A DNA stretch of 64,000 nucleotides from Pseudomonas sp. PDM15 (lineage in GTDB: Bacteria; Pseudomonadota; Gammaproteobacteria; Pseudomonadales; Pseudomonadaceae), in contig NZ_JACVAA010000010.1 in assembly GCF_014851565.1 (NCBI RefSeq), positions 1 through 64,000 on the forward strand. The letters run 5' to 3'. A program made the translations under genes and the position numbers. This document shows, one piece after another, positions 37,191-46,250 of the stretch (its first letter is position 1; each line of letters begins with the position of its first letter). A model generated the notes under the pieces. That model was not told the origin of the DNA, did not search any database, and was given only the letters and a program-made list of their open reading frames with translations.

Positions 37191-38804
37191 TTAGTCGGCG
37201 GTTGCGGGAGCCATGAACGCGGCCTCCAGCAACTGCTGGGTATAAGGGTGCTGTGGCGCGGCGAATACCTGCTCGGCCGGCCCCTGTTCAACCACCTTGC
37301 CCTGCTTGACCACCATCAACTGGTGGCTAAGGGCCCTGACCACCGCCAGATCATGGCTGATGAACAGGTACGTCAGGTTGTACTTGGCCTGCAACGAGCG
37401 CAGGAGCTCCACCACCTGGCGCTGTACCGTGCGGTCGAGCGCCGAGGTGGGCTCGTCCAGCAGTATCAGCGCCGGTTTCAACACCAGTGCCCGGGCAATG
37501 GCAATCCGCTGCCGTTGCCCGCCGGAAAACTCATGGGGGTAGCGGAACCGGGTTTCCGGGTCCAAGCCCACCTCCTTGAGCGCGTCGATGACGGCTTGTT
37601 CCTGCTCCGCCTCGCTGCCCATACCGTGGATGCGCAGGCCCTCGCCGACGATCTGGCTCACGCACATGCGTGGGCTGAGACTGCCGAAGGGGTCCTGGAA
37701 GACCACCTGCATTTGCCGTCGCAGCGGCCTTACGGCCTGTTGCGACAACCCATCCAGCGCCTGGCCCTGGAAGCGGATGGCGCCCTGGCTGCTGAGCAGT
37801 CGCAGGATCGCCATACCGAGGGTGGACTTGCCGGAACCACTCTCGCCCACGATGCCCAGGGTCTGGCCCTGCAGCAGGCTGAAGTCGATACCGTCCACCG
37901 CCTTCACATGGTCCACCGTGCGCCGCAGCAACCCCTTCTTGATCGGGAACCACACGCGCAGGTCGTCCACTTCCAGCAGCGGGGCGCCGGCGGGGTTGTC
38001 CGCCGGTGCGCCGCTGGGCTCGGCGCCGAGCAGTTCCCGGGTGTAGGGATGCTGCGGAGCGCGGAACAATTCTTCACACGACGCCTGTTCGACGATGCAA
38101 CCGCGCTGCATGACACATACGCGGTGGGCAATTCGCCGTACCAGGTTGAGATCGTGGGTGATCAGCAGCAGGGCCATGCCCAGGCGGGCCTGCAATTCCT
38201 TGAGCAGATCGAGGATCTTCAGCTGCACGGTGACGTCCAGCGCGGTGGTCGGCTCGTCGGCGATCAGCAGCTCCGGCTCGTTGGCCAGGGCCATGGCGAT
38301 CATCACCCGCTGGCGCTGGCCGCCGGACAATTCGTGCGGATAGGCCTTGAGGCGCTTGGCCGGCTCGGGAATGCCGACCAGTTCGAGCAGCTCGATGATC
38401 CGCGCCTGAGCGGCCTCGCCGGCCAGGCCCTTGTGCCAGGCCAGCACCTCGCCGATCTGCTTGCCGATGCTGTGCAGCGGGTTGAGCGAGGTCATCGGCT
38501 CCTGGAACACCATGGCGATACGGTTGCCGCGGATGCCACGCAGCTTGTCCGGGGCCAGCTTGAGCAGGTCCTGGCCGCCGTACTGGATGCTACCGGCCGG
38601 ATGGCGAGCCAGCGGGTAGGGCAGCAGGCGCAGGATGGAGTGGGCGGTGACCGACTTGCCCGAGCCGCTTTCGCCGACCAGGGCCAGGGTCTCGCCCTTG
38701 CGGATGTCGAAGCTGACGCCTTCGATCACCCGCACGGCCTTGTCGCCGGTAACGAACTCGACGGCCAGGTCGCGCACTTCGATGAGGTTGTTCGAATCGG
38801 TCAT
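37191..38804 (-). CDS. nppD: Dual ATP-binding protein of a Yej/Npp-type peptide importer
   Basis: A 537-residue fused ATPase with two complete nucleotide-binding domains (about 1-265 and 285-537). Each has Walker A GESGSGKS, signature LSGGQRQR/FSGGQRQR and a THDL or SHDL H-loop. It energises the importer made by the next four genes. The gene order matches nppA1A2BCD of P. aeruginosa (peptidyl-nucleoside antibiotic uptake) and yejABEF of enterics. The start at 38804 follows GAGGAAATGAG. One base separates it from nppC. Confidence 0.92.
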   Translation of the reverse strand: MTDSNNLIEVRDLAVEFVTGDKAVRVIEGVSFDIRKGETLALVGESGSGKSVTAHSILRLLPYPLARHPAGSIQYGGQDLLKLAPDKLRGIRGNRIAMVFQEPMTSLNPLHSIGKQIGEVLAWHKGLAGEAAQARIIELLELVGIPEPAKRLKAYPHELSGGQRQRVMIAMALANEPELLIADEPTTALDVTVQLKILDLLKELQARLGMALLLITHDLNLVRRIAHRVCVMQRGCIVEQASCEELFRAPQHPYTRELLGAEPSGAPADNPAGAPLLEVDDLRVWFPIKKGLLRRTVDHVKAVDGIDFSLLQGQTLGIVGESGSGKSTLGMAILRLLSSQGAIRFQGQALDGLSQQAVRPLRRQMQVVFQDPFGSLSPRMCVSQIVGEGLRIHGMGSEAEQEQAVIDALKEVGLDPETRFRYPHEFSGGQRQRIAIARALVLKPALILLDEPTSALDRTVQRQVVELLRSLQAKYNLTYLFISHDLAVVRALSHQLMVVKQGKVVEQGPAEQVFAAPQHPYTQQLLEAAFMAPATAD

Positions 38805-38805
38805 C

Positions 38806-39825
38806 TCATTTCCTCGGATCGAAGGCATCGCGGGCGGCTTCGCCGATGAACACCAGCAGGCTGAGCATCACGGCCAGCACGGCGAAGGCGCTGATACCCA
38901 GCCAGGGTGCCTGCAGGTTGGCCTTACCCTGGGCCACCAGCTCACCCAGAGAGGGCTCGCCGGCCGGCAGGCCGAAGCCGAGGAAGTCCAGCGAGGTCAG
39001 GGTGCCGATGGCGCCAGTGAGGATGAAGGGCATGTAGGTCATGGTCGAGACCATGGCGTTGGGCAGGATGTGGTGAAACATGATGCCGCCGTTGCCCATG
39101 CCCAGCGCGCGCGCCGCGCGCACATATTCCAGGTTGCGGCCGCGGAGGAACTCGGCGCGCACCACGTCGACCAGGCTCATCCAGGAGAACAGCAGCATGA
39201 TGCCCAGCAGCCACCAGAAATTCGGCTGCACGAAGCTGGCCAGGATGATCAGCAGGTAGAGCACCGGCAGGCCCGACCAGACTTCCAGGAAACGCTGGCC
39301 GGCCAGGTCGACCCAGCCGCCGTAGTAGCCCTGCAGGGCGCCGGCGAAGACACCGATCACCGAGCTGGCCAGGGTCAGCGCCAGGGCGAACAGCACCGAC
39401 ACGCGGAAGCCGTAGATCACCCGCGCCAGCACATCGCGGCCCTGGTCATCGGTGCCCAGCCAGTTCTGCGCCGAGGGCGGCGCGGGCGCCGGCACCTGCA
39501 GTTCGTAGTTGATGCTGGAGTAGCTGAAGGGGATCGGCGGCCAGAGCATCCAGCCATCCTTCGCCGCGATCAGTTCCTGGATATAGGGGCTCTTGTAGTT
39601 GGCCTGCAGCGGGAATTCGCCGCCGAAGGTGGTTTCCGCATAGCGCTTGACCACCGGGAAGTACCACTCGCCGTCGTAGCGCACCGCCAGCGGCTTGTCG
39701 TTGGCGATCAGCTCGGCGCCCAGGCTGAGCACGAACAGGATGAGGAACAGCCACAGCGACCACCAGCCACGCTTATGCGACTTGAACAGTGCGAGGCGGC
39801 GTTGATTGAGGGGGGAGAGCGCCAT
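38806..39825 (-). CDS. nppC: ABC permease of the Npp/Yej importer (YejE-like)
   Basis: A 339-residue inner-membrane permease of the OppC/YejE type: one N-terminal helix (about 22-40), a periplasmic segment, then five C-terminal helices with the EAA-like coupling loop (EYVRAARALGMGNGGIMFHHILPN). The distinctive WLGTDDQGRDVLARVIYGFR motif of DppC/OppC permeases is present. It is one base from nppD and two bases from nppB, so the operon is translated as a unit. Confidence 0.92.
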   Translation of the reverse strand: MALSPLNQRRLALFKSHKRGWWSLWLFLILFVLSLGAELIANDKPLAVRYDGEWYFPVVKRYAETTFGGEFPLQANYKSPYIQELIAAKDGWMLWPPIPFSYSSINYELQVPAPAPPSAQNWLGTDDQGRDVLARVIYGFRVSVLFALALTLASSVIGVFAGALQGYYGGWVDLAGQRFLEVWSGLPVLYLLIILASFVQPNFWWLLGIMLLFSWMSLVDVVRAEFLRGRNLEYVRAARALGMGNGGIMFHHILPNAMVSTMTYMPFILTGAIGTLTSLDFLGFGLPAGEPSLGELVAQGKANLQAPWLGISAFAVLAVMLSLLVFIGEAARDAFDPRK

Positions 39826-39827
39826 TC

Positions 39828-40913
39828 TCAGTTCTCCCGGCTTTCGAAGTCGATGCGTGGGTCGATCAGGGTGTACATCAGGTCGCTCACCAGCTTGGCC
39901 ACCAGGCCGAACAGGGAAAAGATGAACAGGGTTCCGAACACCACCGGGTAGTCACGGTTGACGATGGATTCGAAGCCCAGCAGGCCGAGGCCATCTAGGG
40001 AGAAGATCACCTCGATCAGCATCGAGCCGGCGAAGAAGATGCCCAGCACCGCCGCCGGGAAGCCGGCTACCACGATCAGCATGGCGTTGCGGAACACATG
40101 GCCGTAGAGCACGCGGCTGTCGGTCAGGCCCTTGGCGCGAGCGGTGGTCACGTACTGCTTGCCGATCTCGTCGAGGAAGCTGTTCTTGGTCAGCAGGGTG
40201 AGGGTGGCGAAGTTGCCGATTACCAGTGCCGTAACCGGCAGGGCCAGGTGCCAGAAGTAGTCGAGGATCTTGCCGCCCAGGCTGAGCTCGTCGAAGTTGC
40301 CCGAGGTCAGTCCGCGCAAGGGGAACCAGTCCCAGTAGCTGCCGCCGGCGAACAGCACGATCAGCAGGATGGCGAAGAGGAAGGCGGGAATGGCGTAGCC
40401 GATGATGATCGCCGAGCTGGTCCAGACATCGAAGGCGCTGCCGTGGCGGGTGGCCTTGGCGATGCCCAGGGGTATGGAGATCAGATAGGTGATCAGCGTG
40501 CCCCACAGGCCCAGGGAGATGGAGACGGGCATCTTCTCCAGGATCAGCTCGATCACCGTGGCATCGCGGAAGAAGCTCTCGCCGAAGTCCAGCTGGGCGT
40601 AGTTGCTGATCATCAGCCAGAAGCGCTCGGGGGCGGACTTGTCGAAGCCGTACATCTTCTCGATCTCGGCCACCAGCTCCGGGTCCAGCCCCTGGCCGCC
40701 GCGGTAGTTGGAGCCGGCCACGGCGACTTCGCCTCCTCCGCCGGAAACCCGTGCGGTGGCACCGCCGGAGGCAGCATCGAAGCCTTCCAGCTTGGCGATC
40801 ATCTGCTCCACCGGGCCGCCGGGAGCGGCCTGGACGATAATGAAGTTGATCAGCAGGATGCCGAGCAGGGTGGGGATGATCAGCAGCAGGCGACGGAATA
40901 TATAGGCCAGCAT
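39828..40913 (-). CDS. nppB: ABC permease of the Npp/Yej importer (YejB-like)
   Basis: A 361-residue OppB/YejB-type permease with six transmembrane helices and the coupling loop QYVTTARAKGLTDSRVLYGHVF. A glycine-rich periplasmic insertion (VSGGGGEVAVAG) follows the first helix. The ATG at 40913 overlaps the TAA stop of nppA2 by one base (TAATG), so translation is coupled. Confidence 0.92.
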   Translation of the reverse strand: MLAYIFRRLLLIIPTLLGILLINFIIVQAAPGGPVEQMIAKLEGFDAASGGATARVSGGGGEVAVAGSNYRGGQGLDPELVAEIEKMYGFDKSAPERFWLMISNYAQLDFGESFFRDATVIELILEKMPVSISLGLWGTLITYLISIPLGIAKATRHGSAFDVWTSSAIIIGYAIPAFLFAILLIVLFAGGSYWDWFPLRGLTSGNFDELSLGGKILDYFWHLALPVTALVIGNFATLTLLTKNSFLDEIGKQYVTTARAKGLTDSRVLYGHVFRNAMLIVVAGFPAAVLGIFFAGSMLIEVIFSLDGLGLLGFESIVNRDYPVVFGTLFIFSLFGLVAKLVSDLMYTLIDPRIDFESREN

Positions 40914-42742
40914 TACTCGGCTTCCTGCGAGGATTCGGTGGCAGGGGCCGACTGCGGGGCGTTGAATGGCTTCTCCTGCCACCAGCTCATCAGCCCATAG
41001 TCGTACAGCGGTGTCACGGCCGGGCGGCCGAAACGCTGCCAGTAGGCGACGCGCCAGGTATCCACGTAGTAGTTGGGCACGACGTAATGCCCCCACAGCA
41101 GCGCGCGGTCCAGGGCGCGGGCATGGGTGATCAGCGACTCGCGCGAGTCGGAGCGGATCAGTCCCTCCACCAGTTGGTCGATAGCCGGATCACGCAGGCC
41201 CATCAGGTTGCGACTGCCGGGGTTGTCGGCGCTGGCGGAGTGCCAGAACTCGCGCTGCTCGTTGCCCGGCGAGCTGGACTGCGGCCAGATCGCCGAGGTC
41301 ATGTCGAAGTCACGCGAGCGTAGGCGGTTGATGTACTGCGAGGTATCGACCCGGCGGATCTGCAGATCGATGCCCAGCTCGGCCAGGTTACGCTTGAAGG
41401 GCAGGATCACCCGCTCCAGGTTGGGCTGGAAATTGAGGAACTCGAAGGCCAACTGCTTGCCGTCCGGGCCGATCATCTTGTCGTTTTCGATGCGGTAGCC
41501 TGCCTCGGTCAGCAGCTGGAAGGCACGCCGGCTCTGCTCGCGGATGATGCCGCTGCCATCGCTGACCGGCGGCTTGAACTCCTGGGTGAAGACTTCCGGC
41601 GGCAGCTTGTCGCGCAGCGGCTCCAGCAGCTTCAGCTCGGCCTCGGAGGGCAGACCGGTGGCAGCCATCTCGGAGTTTTCGAAGTAACTGTGGGTGCGCT
41701 TGTAGGCGCCGTAGAACAGCTGCTTGCTGGCCCACTCGAAGTCGAACAGCTGGGCGATCGCCTCGCGTACCCGGCGGTCCTGGAACATCGGTCGGCGCAG
41801 ATTGAATACGTAGCCCTGCATGCCGGCCGGGTTGTGGTTGGGGATCGCCTGCATGGCGAACTTGCCGGCGCGCAGGGCCGGGCAGTCGTAGCCGGTGTTC
41901 CAGTCCTTCGCCGAGTACTCCAGGTTGACGTCGAATTGGCCGGCCTTGAAGGCCTCCAGGGCCACCTGGGTGTCGCGGTAGTAGTCGATCTGGATGGTGT
42001 CGAAGTTGTACAGACCGCGGCTAACCGGCAAGTCCTTGGCCCACCAGTCCTTGACCCGCTCGAAACGCACCGAACTGCCCGGCGAGACCTTGCCGATCTG
42101 GTAGGGGCCGCTGCCCAGAGGCGGCTCCAGGCCGCCCTTGCCGAAGTCGCGGGTGGCCCACCAATGCTTGGGCAGCACCTGGATCTGGCCGAGGATCAGC
42201 GGCAGCTCGCGGTTGTCCTTGTGCTTGAAGTCGAAGCGCACCTTCAGCTTGTCCTCGGCCACCACCTGCGCCACGTCGGCATAGTAGTGGCGGTACATTG
42301 GGTCGCCTTTCTCGAGGAGGATGTTGAAGGTGAAGATCACATCGTCCGCGGTCACCGGTGTACCGTCATGGAAGCGAGCTTTGGGGTTGAGTATGAAGCG
42401 CACGTAGCTGTTGTCCGGCGCCTTGTCGATCTTCTCGGCGAGCAGGCCATACTCGGTGAAGGGCTCGTCTGGCGAGTGATAGGTCAAGCTGTCGTAGATC
42501 AGACCGACGCCTACCGCGTTGCCCTTGGGGATGAAGGGATTGAAGCTGTCGAATCCGCCAATGTCGCGTTGGCGCAGTAGACCGCCCTTGGGTGCATCCG
42601 GATTCACATACTCGAAGTGCTTGAAGTCCGCCGGGTACTTGGGCGGCTCGTCGTAGAGGGTGATGGCGTGGCGCGGTTCGGCCTGGGCCGCGCCGGCAAG
42701 CATCAGCAGGGCGGCGCCTAGGGTGCGCAGGGTAGGGCTCAT
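40913..42742 (-). CDS. nppA2: Second periplasmic binding protein of the Npp importer
   Basis: A 609-residue SBP_bac_5 family protein with a signal peptide (MSPTLRTLGAALLMLAGAAQA). Typical segments of the YejA-like branch include HFEYVNPDAPKGG, GGFDSFNPF, LGSGPYQI and FDFEWASKQLF. It is paralogous to nppA1 and has the same length. Its ATG overlaps the nppA1 stop by four bases (ATGA). The open frame extends upstream in nppA1, but the signal peptide fixes the start at 42742. Confidence 0.92.
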   Translation of the reverse strand: MSPTLRTLGAALLMLAGAAQAEPRHAITLYDEPPKYPADFKHFEYVNPDAPKGGLLRQRDIGGFDSFNPFIPKGNAVGVGLIYDSLTYHSPDEPFTEYGLLAEKIDKAPDNSYVRFILNPKARFHDGTPVTADDVIFTFNILLEKGDPMYRHYYADVAQVVAEDKLKVRFDFKHKDNRELPLILGQIQVLPKHWWATRDFGKGGLEPPLGSGPYQIGKVSPGSSVRFERVKDWWAKDLPVSRGLYNFDTIQIDYYRDTQVALEAFKAGQFDVNLEYSAKDWNTGYDCPALRAGKFAMQAIPNHNPAGMQGYVFNLRRPMFQDRRVREAIAQLFDFEWASKQLFYGAYKRTHSYFENSEMAATGLPSEAELKLLEPLRDKLPPEVFTQEFKPPVSDGSGIIREQSRRAFQLLTEAGYRIENDKMIGPDGKQLAFEFLNFQPNLERVILPFKRNLAELGIDLQIRRVDTSQYINRLRSRDFDMTSAIWPQSSSPGNEQREFWHSASADNPGSRNLMGLRDPAIDQLVEGLIRSDSRESLITHARALDRALLWGHYVVPNYYVDTWRVAYWQRFGRPAVTPLYDYGLMSWWQEKPFNAPQSAPATESSQEAE

Positions 42743-44568
42743 CGAACGGTCTCCGTGGGCTTCAGCCACCAGGCCCGCAGCCCCAGGGTGTAGGGCGGGG
42801 TGGTGACGAAGGCGAACCGGTTGCGGTACGCCAGGCGATGGTGATTGATGTACCAGTTGGGAATGCTGTAATGCTGCCAGAGCAGAACCCGGTCCAGGGC
42901 CTTGGCGGCGGCCACCTGCTCCTCGCGGGTCTGTGCGGCGAGCAGTTTGTCGAGCAGGGTGTCGACCACTGGGTGGCGCACGCCTGCGTAGTTCTTGCCG
43001 CCTTTCACGCTGGCCTGGCTGGAGTGGAAGTACAGCCACTGTTCCAGTCCGGGGCTGAGGCTCTGCGGCAGGGTCATGAGGATCATGTCGTAGTCGAACT
43101 GGTCGAGGCGCTGCTTGTACTGGGCGCGGTCCACTGTGCGCAGGTCGGCCTGGATGCCGATGTTGGCCAGGTTCTCGGTGTAGGGCTGGAGGATGCGCTC
43201 GAGGTTGGGGTTGACCAGCAGGATCTCGAAGCGCAAGCGCTCGCCCTTGGCGTTGACCAGATGCTGGCCGGAAGGTTTCCAGCCGGCCTCGGCGAGCAGG
43301 CCCAGTGCCTTGCGCAGGGTCTCGCGCGGAATGCCGCGGCCGTCGGTGGCGGGCAGGGTGAAAGGCTGGGTGAACAGCTTGGCCGGCAGCTGCTCGCGAT
43401 AGGGCGACAGCAGCAGCCATTCACCGCCCTCGGGCTTGCCGCTGGCGGCGAACTCGCTGTTGGGGTAGTAGCTCGGGCTGCGCTTGTAGGCGCTGTTGAA
43501 CAGGGCGCGATTGGTCCACTCGAAATCGAACATCAGGCCCAGGGCCTCGCGCACCTTGCGTGTGGCGAAGATGTCGCGGCGGCTGTTCATGAACAGCGCC
43601 TGGGTCTGGGTCGGAATCTGGTGCGGGATCTCGGCGCGGATCACGTCGCCACGGGCGATGGCGGGGAAGCGGTAGGCGTTGGCCCAGTTCTTCGCCTGGT
43701 GCTCGATGTAGAAGTCGAACTCGCCGGCCTTGAATGCCTCGAACGCCACGCTGCTGTCGCGGTAGAACTCCACCTCGACTCGATCGAAGTTGTATTTGCC
43801 GCGGTTCACCGCCAGCTTCTCGCCCCACCAGTTCTTGACCCGCTCGAACACCAGGCGCCGACCCGGTTCCACCTGGGTGATGCGGTAGGGGCCGCTGCCC
43901 AGTGGCACATCGAAGCTGGTGGCCCTGAAATCGCGCTTCTTCCAGTAGTGCTGCGCCAGTACCGGCAACTCGCCCAGACGCAGGATCAGCAGCGGATTGC
44001 CGGCGCGCTTGAACACGAAGCGGATGCGGTGGCGGTTGAGGATGTCGACCCGCTTCACTTCCTGCAGCGTGGTGCGGTACTGCGGGTGACCGTCCTTGAC
44101 CAGGGTGCGGTAGGTGAAGGCGACGTCGAACGCGGTGATCGGCTGACCGTCATGGAAGCGGGCTTCCTCGCGCAGGTTGAACACCACCCAGCTGCGGTCC
44201 TCGCTGTACTCGACGCTCTTGGCAATCAGCCCGTAGCTGGAGGCCGGTTCGTCGCCCGAAGGGTCGTAAGCGCCGGTGCCGACCATCAGCGGTTCGTTGA
44301 ACTCGCTCACCCCGTACTGCAGGAAGTTGGGCGCCGCCGACGGGCTACTGCCCTTGAAACTATAAGGGTTGAGGGTGTCGAACGTGCCATAGGCCATAAC
44401 TCGCAGCGTGCCGCCCTTGGGCGCGTCGGGGTTGACCCAGTCGAAGTGGGTGAAGCTGGCCGGGTACTTGAGCATGCCGAACTGGGCATAACCATGGCTT
44501 TCGTCGATGGTCGCGAAGGCGGGAAAGCTCATGGCCAGGCCGAGAATCAGCGAGAGCAAGGGTCGCAT
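42739..44568 (-). CDS. nppA1: First periplasmic binding protein of the Npp importer
   Basis: A 609-residue SBP_bac_5/YejA-like binding protein with a signal peptide (MRPLLSLILGLAMSFPAFA). Shared core with nppA2: HFDWVNPDAPKGG, TFDTLNPYSF, LGSGPYRI, FDFEWTNRALF and W-rich C-terminus. It should deliver short or modified peptides to the permeases; in P. aeruginosa the system takes up peptidyl-nucleoside antibiotics. It is the first gene of the five-gene operon and is divergent from an HDOD gene. No strong promoter was recognised upstream. Confidence 0.92.
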   Translation of the reverse strand: MRPLLSLILGLAMSFPAFATIDESHGYAQFGMLKYPASFTHFDWVNPDAPKGGTLRVMAYGTFDTLNPYSFKGSSPSAAPNFLQYGVSEFNEPLMVGTGAYDPSGDEPASSYGLIAKSVEYSEDRSWVVFNLREEARFHDGQPITAFDVAFTYRTLVKDGHPQYRTTLQEVKRVDILNRHRIRFVFKRAGNPLLILRLGELPVLAQHYWKKRDFRATSFDVPLGSGPYRITQVEPGRRLVFERVKNWWGEKLAVNRGKYNFDRVEVEFYRDSSVAFEAFKAGEFDFYIEHQAKNWANAYRFPAIARGDVIRAEIPHQIPTQTQALFMNSRRDIFATRKVREALGLMFDFEWTNRALFNSAYKRSPSYYPNSEFAASGKPEGGEWLLLSPYREQLPAKLFTQPFTLPATDGRGIPRETLRKALGLLAEAGWKPSGQHLVNAKGERLRFEILLVNPNLERILQPYTENLANIGIQADLRTVDRAQYKQRLDQFDYDMILMTLPQSLSPGLEQWLYFHSSQASVKGGKNYAGVRHPVVDTLLDKLLAAQTREEQVAAAKALDRVLLWQHYSIPNWYINHHRLAYRNRFAFVTTPPYTLGLRAWWLKPTETVR

Positions 44569-44760
44569 CGGGCGGGGATCCGGTCCATGGGAGGCTTTCT
44601 GACCATGGGTTCAGGAACGAGTCGAAACCCGCACCTGGCCATCGTTTGTTTATCTGTCGGGTACAGTAACAGCTTGTATCCGCTGGAAAAAGAGTGCCTT
44701 TTTCAGGGCATGTGCCATCAATTTGATTACACTGAAGCAAATTGCAAAGAGGTCGCTGCC

Positions 44761-46203
44761 TTGGCGGAACGCAGTATCGGGTTACAGGCATGGATAGACC
44801 GTTTGAATCAGGCCGAATTGCCTGCTCTCGCCGCCGTGGTGCAGGATCTGCATCGCCTGTCGCAGGCCGACAAGGCTTCGGTGCAGCAGCTGGCCGATGT
44901 GCTGCTGCGTGACGCCTCGCTTACTTCCAAAGTGCTGCGGGTCGGTAACAGCGTCTATTACAACCCTTCCCAGGAAAGCATCCGCACCATTTCGCGAGCC
45001 ATCGTGTTGATCGGCTTCGACAACGTGCGCCTGATCGGCATGTCGGTCAGCCTGATCGACAGTCTGCTCACCCGAGTGCCGCGCGAGCAGCTGCAGATGC
45101 TGCTGGCACGCTCGTTCCACGCCGCCGTGCAGGCGCGCAACATCGCCGGCTACGTGCTGACCAAGAACCAGGAAGAAGTATTCATCGCCGCGCTGCTGCA
45201 CACGGTCGGCGAGCTGGCCTTCTGGGCCTGTGGTGGCGAGCAGGCCGACGAGCTGGCCGAAGCCCTGGAGCAGCCGGGCGTGGAGATGGACGATGTCACG
45301 CGCGAGGTGCTCGGCCTTACCTTCCGCCAGCTCACCCAGGGCCTGGTGAAGAGCTGGAACCTGGGCGAGCTGGCCACCTTCGCCCACGGCAGCGGCAACC
45401 AGCACGACCCGGCGGTGCGCTCCATCAGCCTCGGCGTGAAGATCAGCGAGGCGGCGCTGGAGGGCTGGGACTCACCAGAGATGGAGAAGCTGGTGGAGCA
45501 ACTGGCGGAGTTCACCGGGGTCAGCGCTGAGGACGCGCTCAAGCAGGTGCTGGAGAGCGCCCAGGAGGCGGTCGAGGTGGCGGCCACCTTCGGCGCCAGC
45601 CAGCTGTGCAAGCTGATTCCCAACACCGATCCGGAACAGATCAAGCTGCAGCAGCAGGAGCGCAAGGCGCGCCTGCTGCAGCCGAACCTGCTGGTGCTGC
45701 AGCAGGCGCTGCAGGACCTGGGCATGATGGTCAACCAGAAGGGCGACGTCGGCCTGATCCTCGATACCCTGCTCAAGGGCCTGCACCAGGGCGCGGGTCT
45801 GGAGCGGGTGATGCTGACCGTGTTGGCCGATGGACAGACCGCCTTCCGCGCCAAGCGTGCGGTGGGCGAGGGCACCGAGCAGTGGCTGACGGACTTCCAG
45901 CTGCCGGCCAAGCAGGCCGAGCAGCCGCATATCTTCAGCTATGCGCTACGCAACCGCGAGGCCCTGTGGATGGGGGTGCCGGCCAGCTACAACCTGGCCG
46001 AGTTGGTGACCCTGCCCATGCGTCAGATGCTCGGCCAGGGCATGTTCTTCATCGCTCCGCTACTGGCCGGCACGCGCGAGATCGGCGTGCTGTATGCCGA
46101 CAGCCGGGTGTCCGGACGAGCGCTCAAGCACGAGCAGTTCGTTGCCTTCCAGCGCTTCACCCAGCTCACCGGGCGCTGCCTGGAGGCGTTGAGCAAGCGC
46201 TGA
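44761..46203 (+). CDS. HDOD domain protein with C-terminal GAF-like region
   Basis: A 480-residue signalling protein. The HDOD core spans about 15-215 (LLRDASLTSKVLRVGNSVYY, TISRAIVLIGFDNVRLIG, FIAALLHTVGELAFW), and the last 150 residues look like a GAF domain (LTVLADGQTAFRAKRAVGEG, FIAPLLAGTREIGVLYADS). HDOD proteins lack enzymatic HD metal sites and act in stress or motility signalling. The start is taken as TTG at 44761 because AGAGG sits 8 bases before it and upstream codons lose the GC3 bias of coding sequence; an ATG at 44710 is the alternative. It is divergent from nppA1. Confidence 0.8.
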   Translation: MAERSIGLQAWIDRLNQAELPALAAVVQDLHRLSQADKASVQQLADVLLRDASLTSKVLRVGNSVYYNPSQESIRTISRAIVLIGFDNVRLIGMSVSLIDSLLTRVPREQLQMLLARSFHAAVQARNIAGYVLTKNQEEVFIAALLHTVGELAFWACGGEQADELAEALEQPGVEMDDVTREVLGLTFRQLTQGLVKSWNLGELATFAHGSGNQHDPAVRSISLGVKISEAALEGWDSPEMEKLVEQLAEFTGVSAEDALKQVLESAQEAVEVAATFGASQLCKLIPNTDPEQIKLQQQERKARLLQPNLLVLQQALQDLGMMVNQKGDVGLILDTLLKGLHQGAGLERVMLTVLADGQTAFRAKRAVGEGTEQWLTDFQLPAKQAEQPHIFSYALRNREALWMGVPASYNLAELVTLPMRQMLGQGMFFIAPLLAGTREIGVLYADSRVSGRALKHEQFVAFQRFTQLTGRCLEALSKR

Positions 46204-46205
46204 CG

Positions 46206-46231
46206 AAAAGGCCGCCCTGAGGCGGCCTTTT
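46206..46231. terminator. Bidirectional terminator after the HDOD gene
   Basis: AAAAGGCCGCC-CTGA-GGCGGCCTTTT is a perfect 11-bp stem with T-tract, between the HDOD gene and the convergent mltD. Confidence 0.9.
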
Positions 46232-46250
46232 TCATGGAGCAAGACTTCTG

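Noticed and set aside
42838..44760. A large N-terminal extension of the HDOD gene (open for 1121 codons)
   Set aside because: The extension is antisense to nppA1 and crosses the intergenic region without coding bias; HDOD similarity begins only after 44761.
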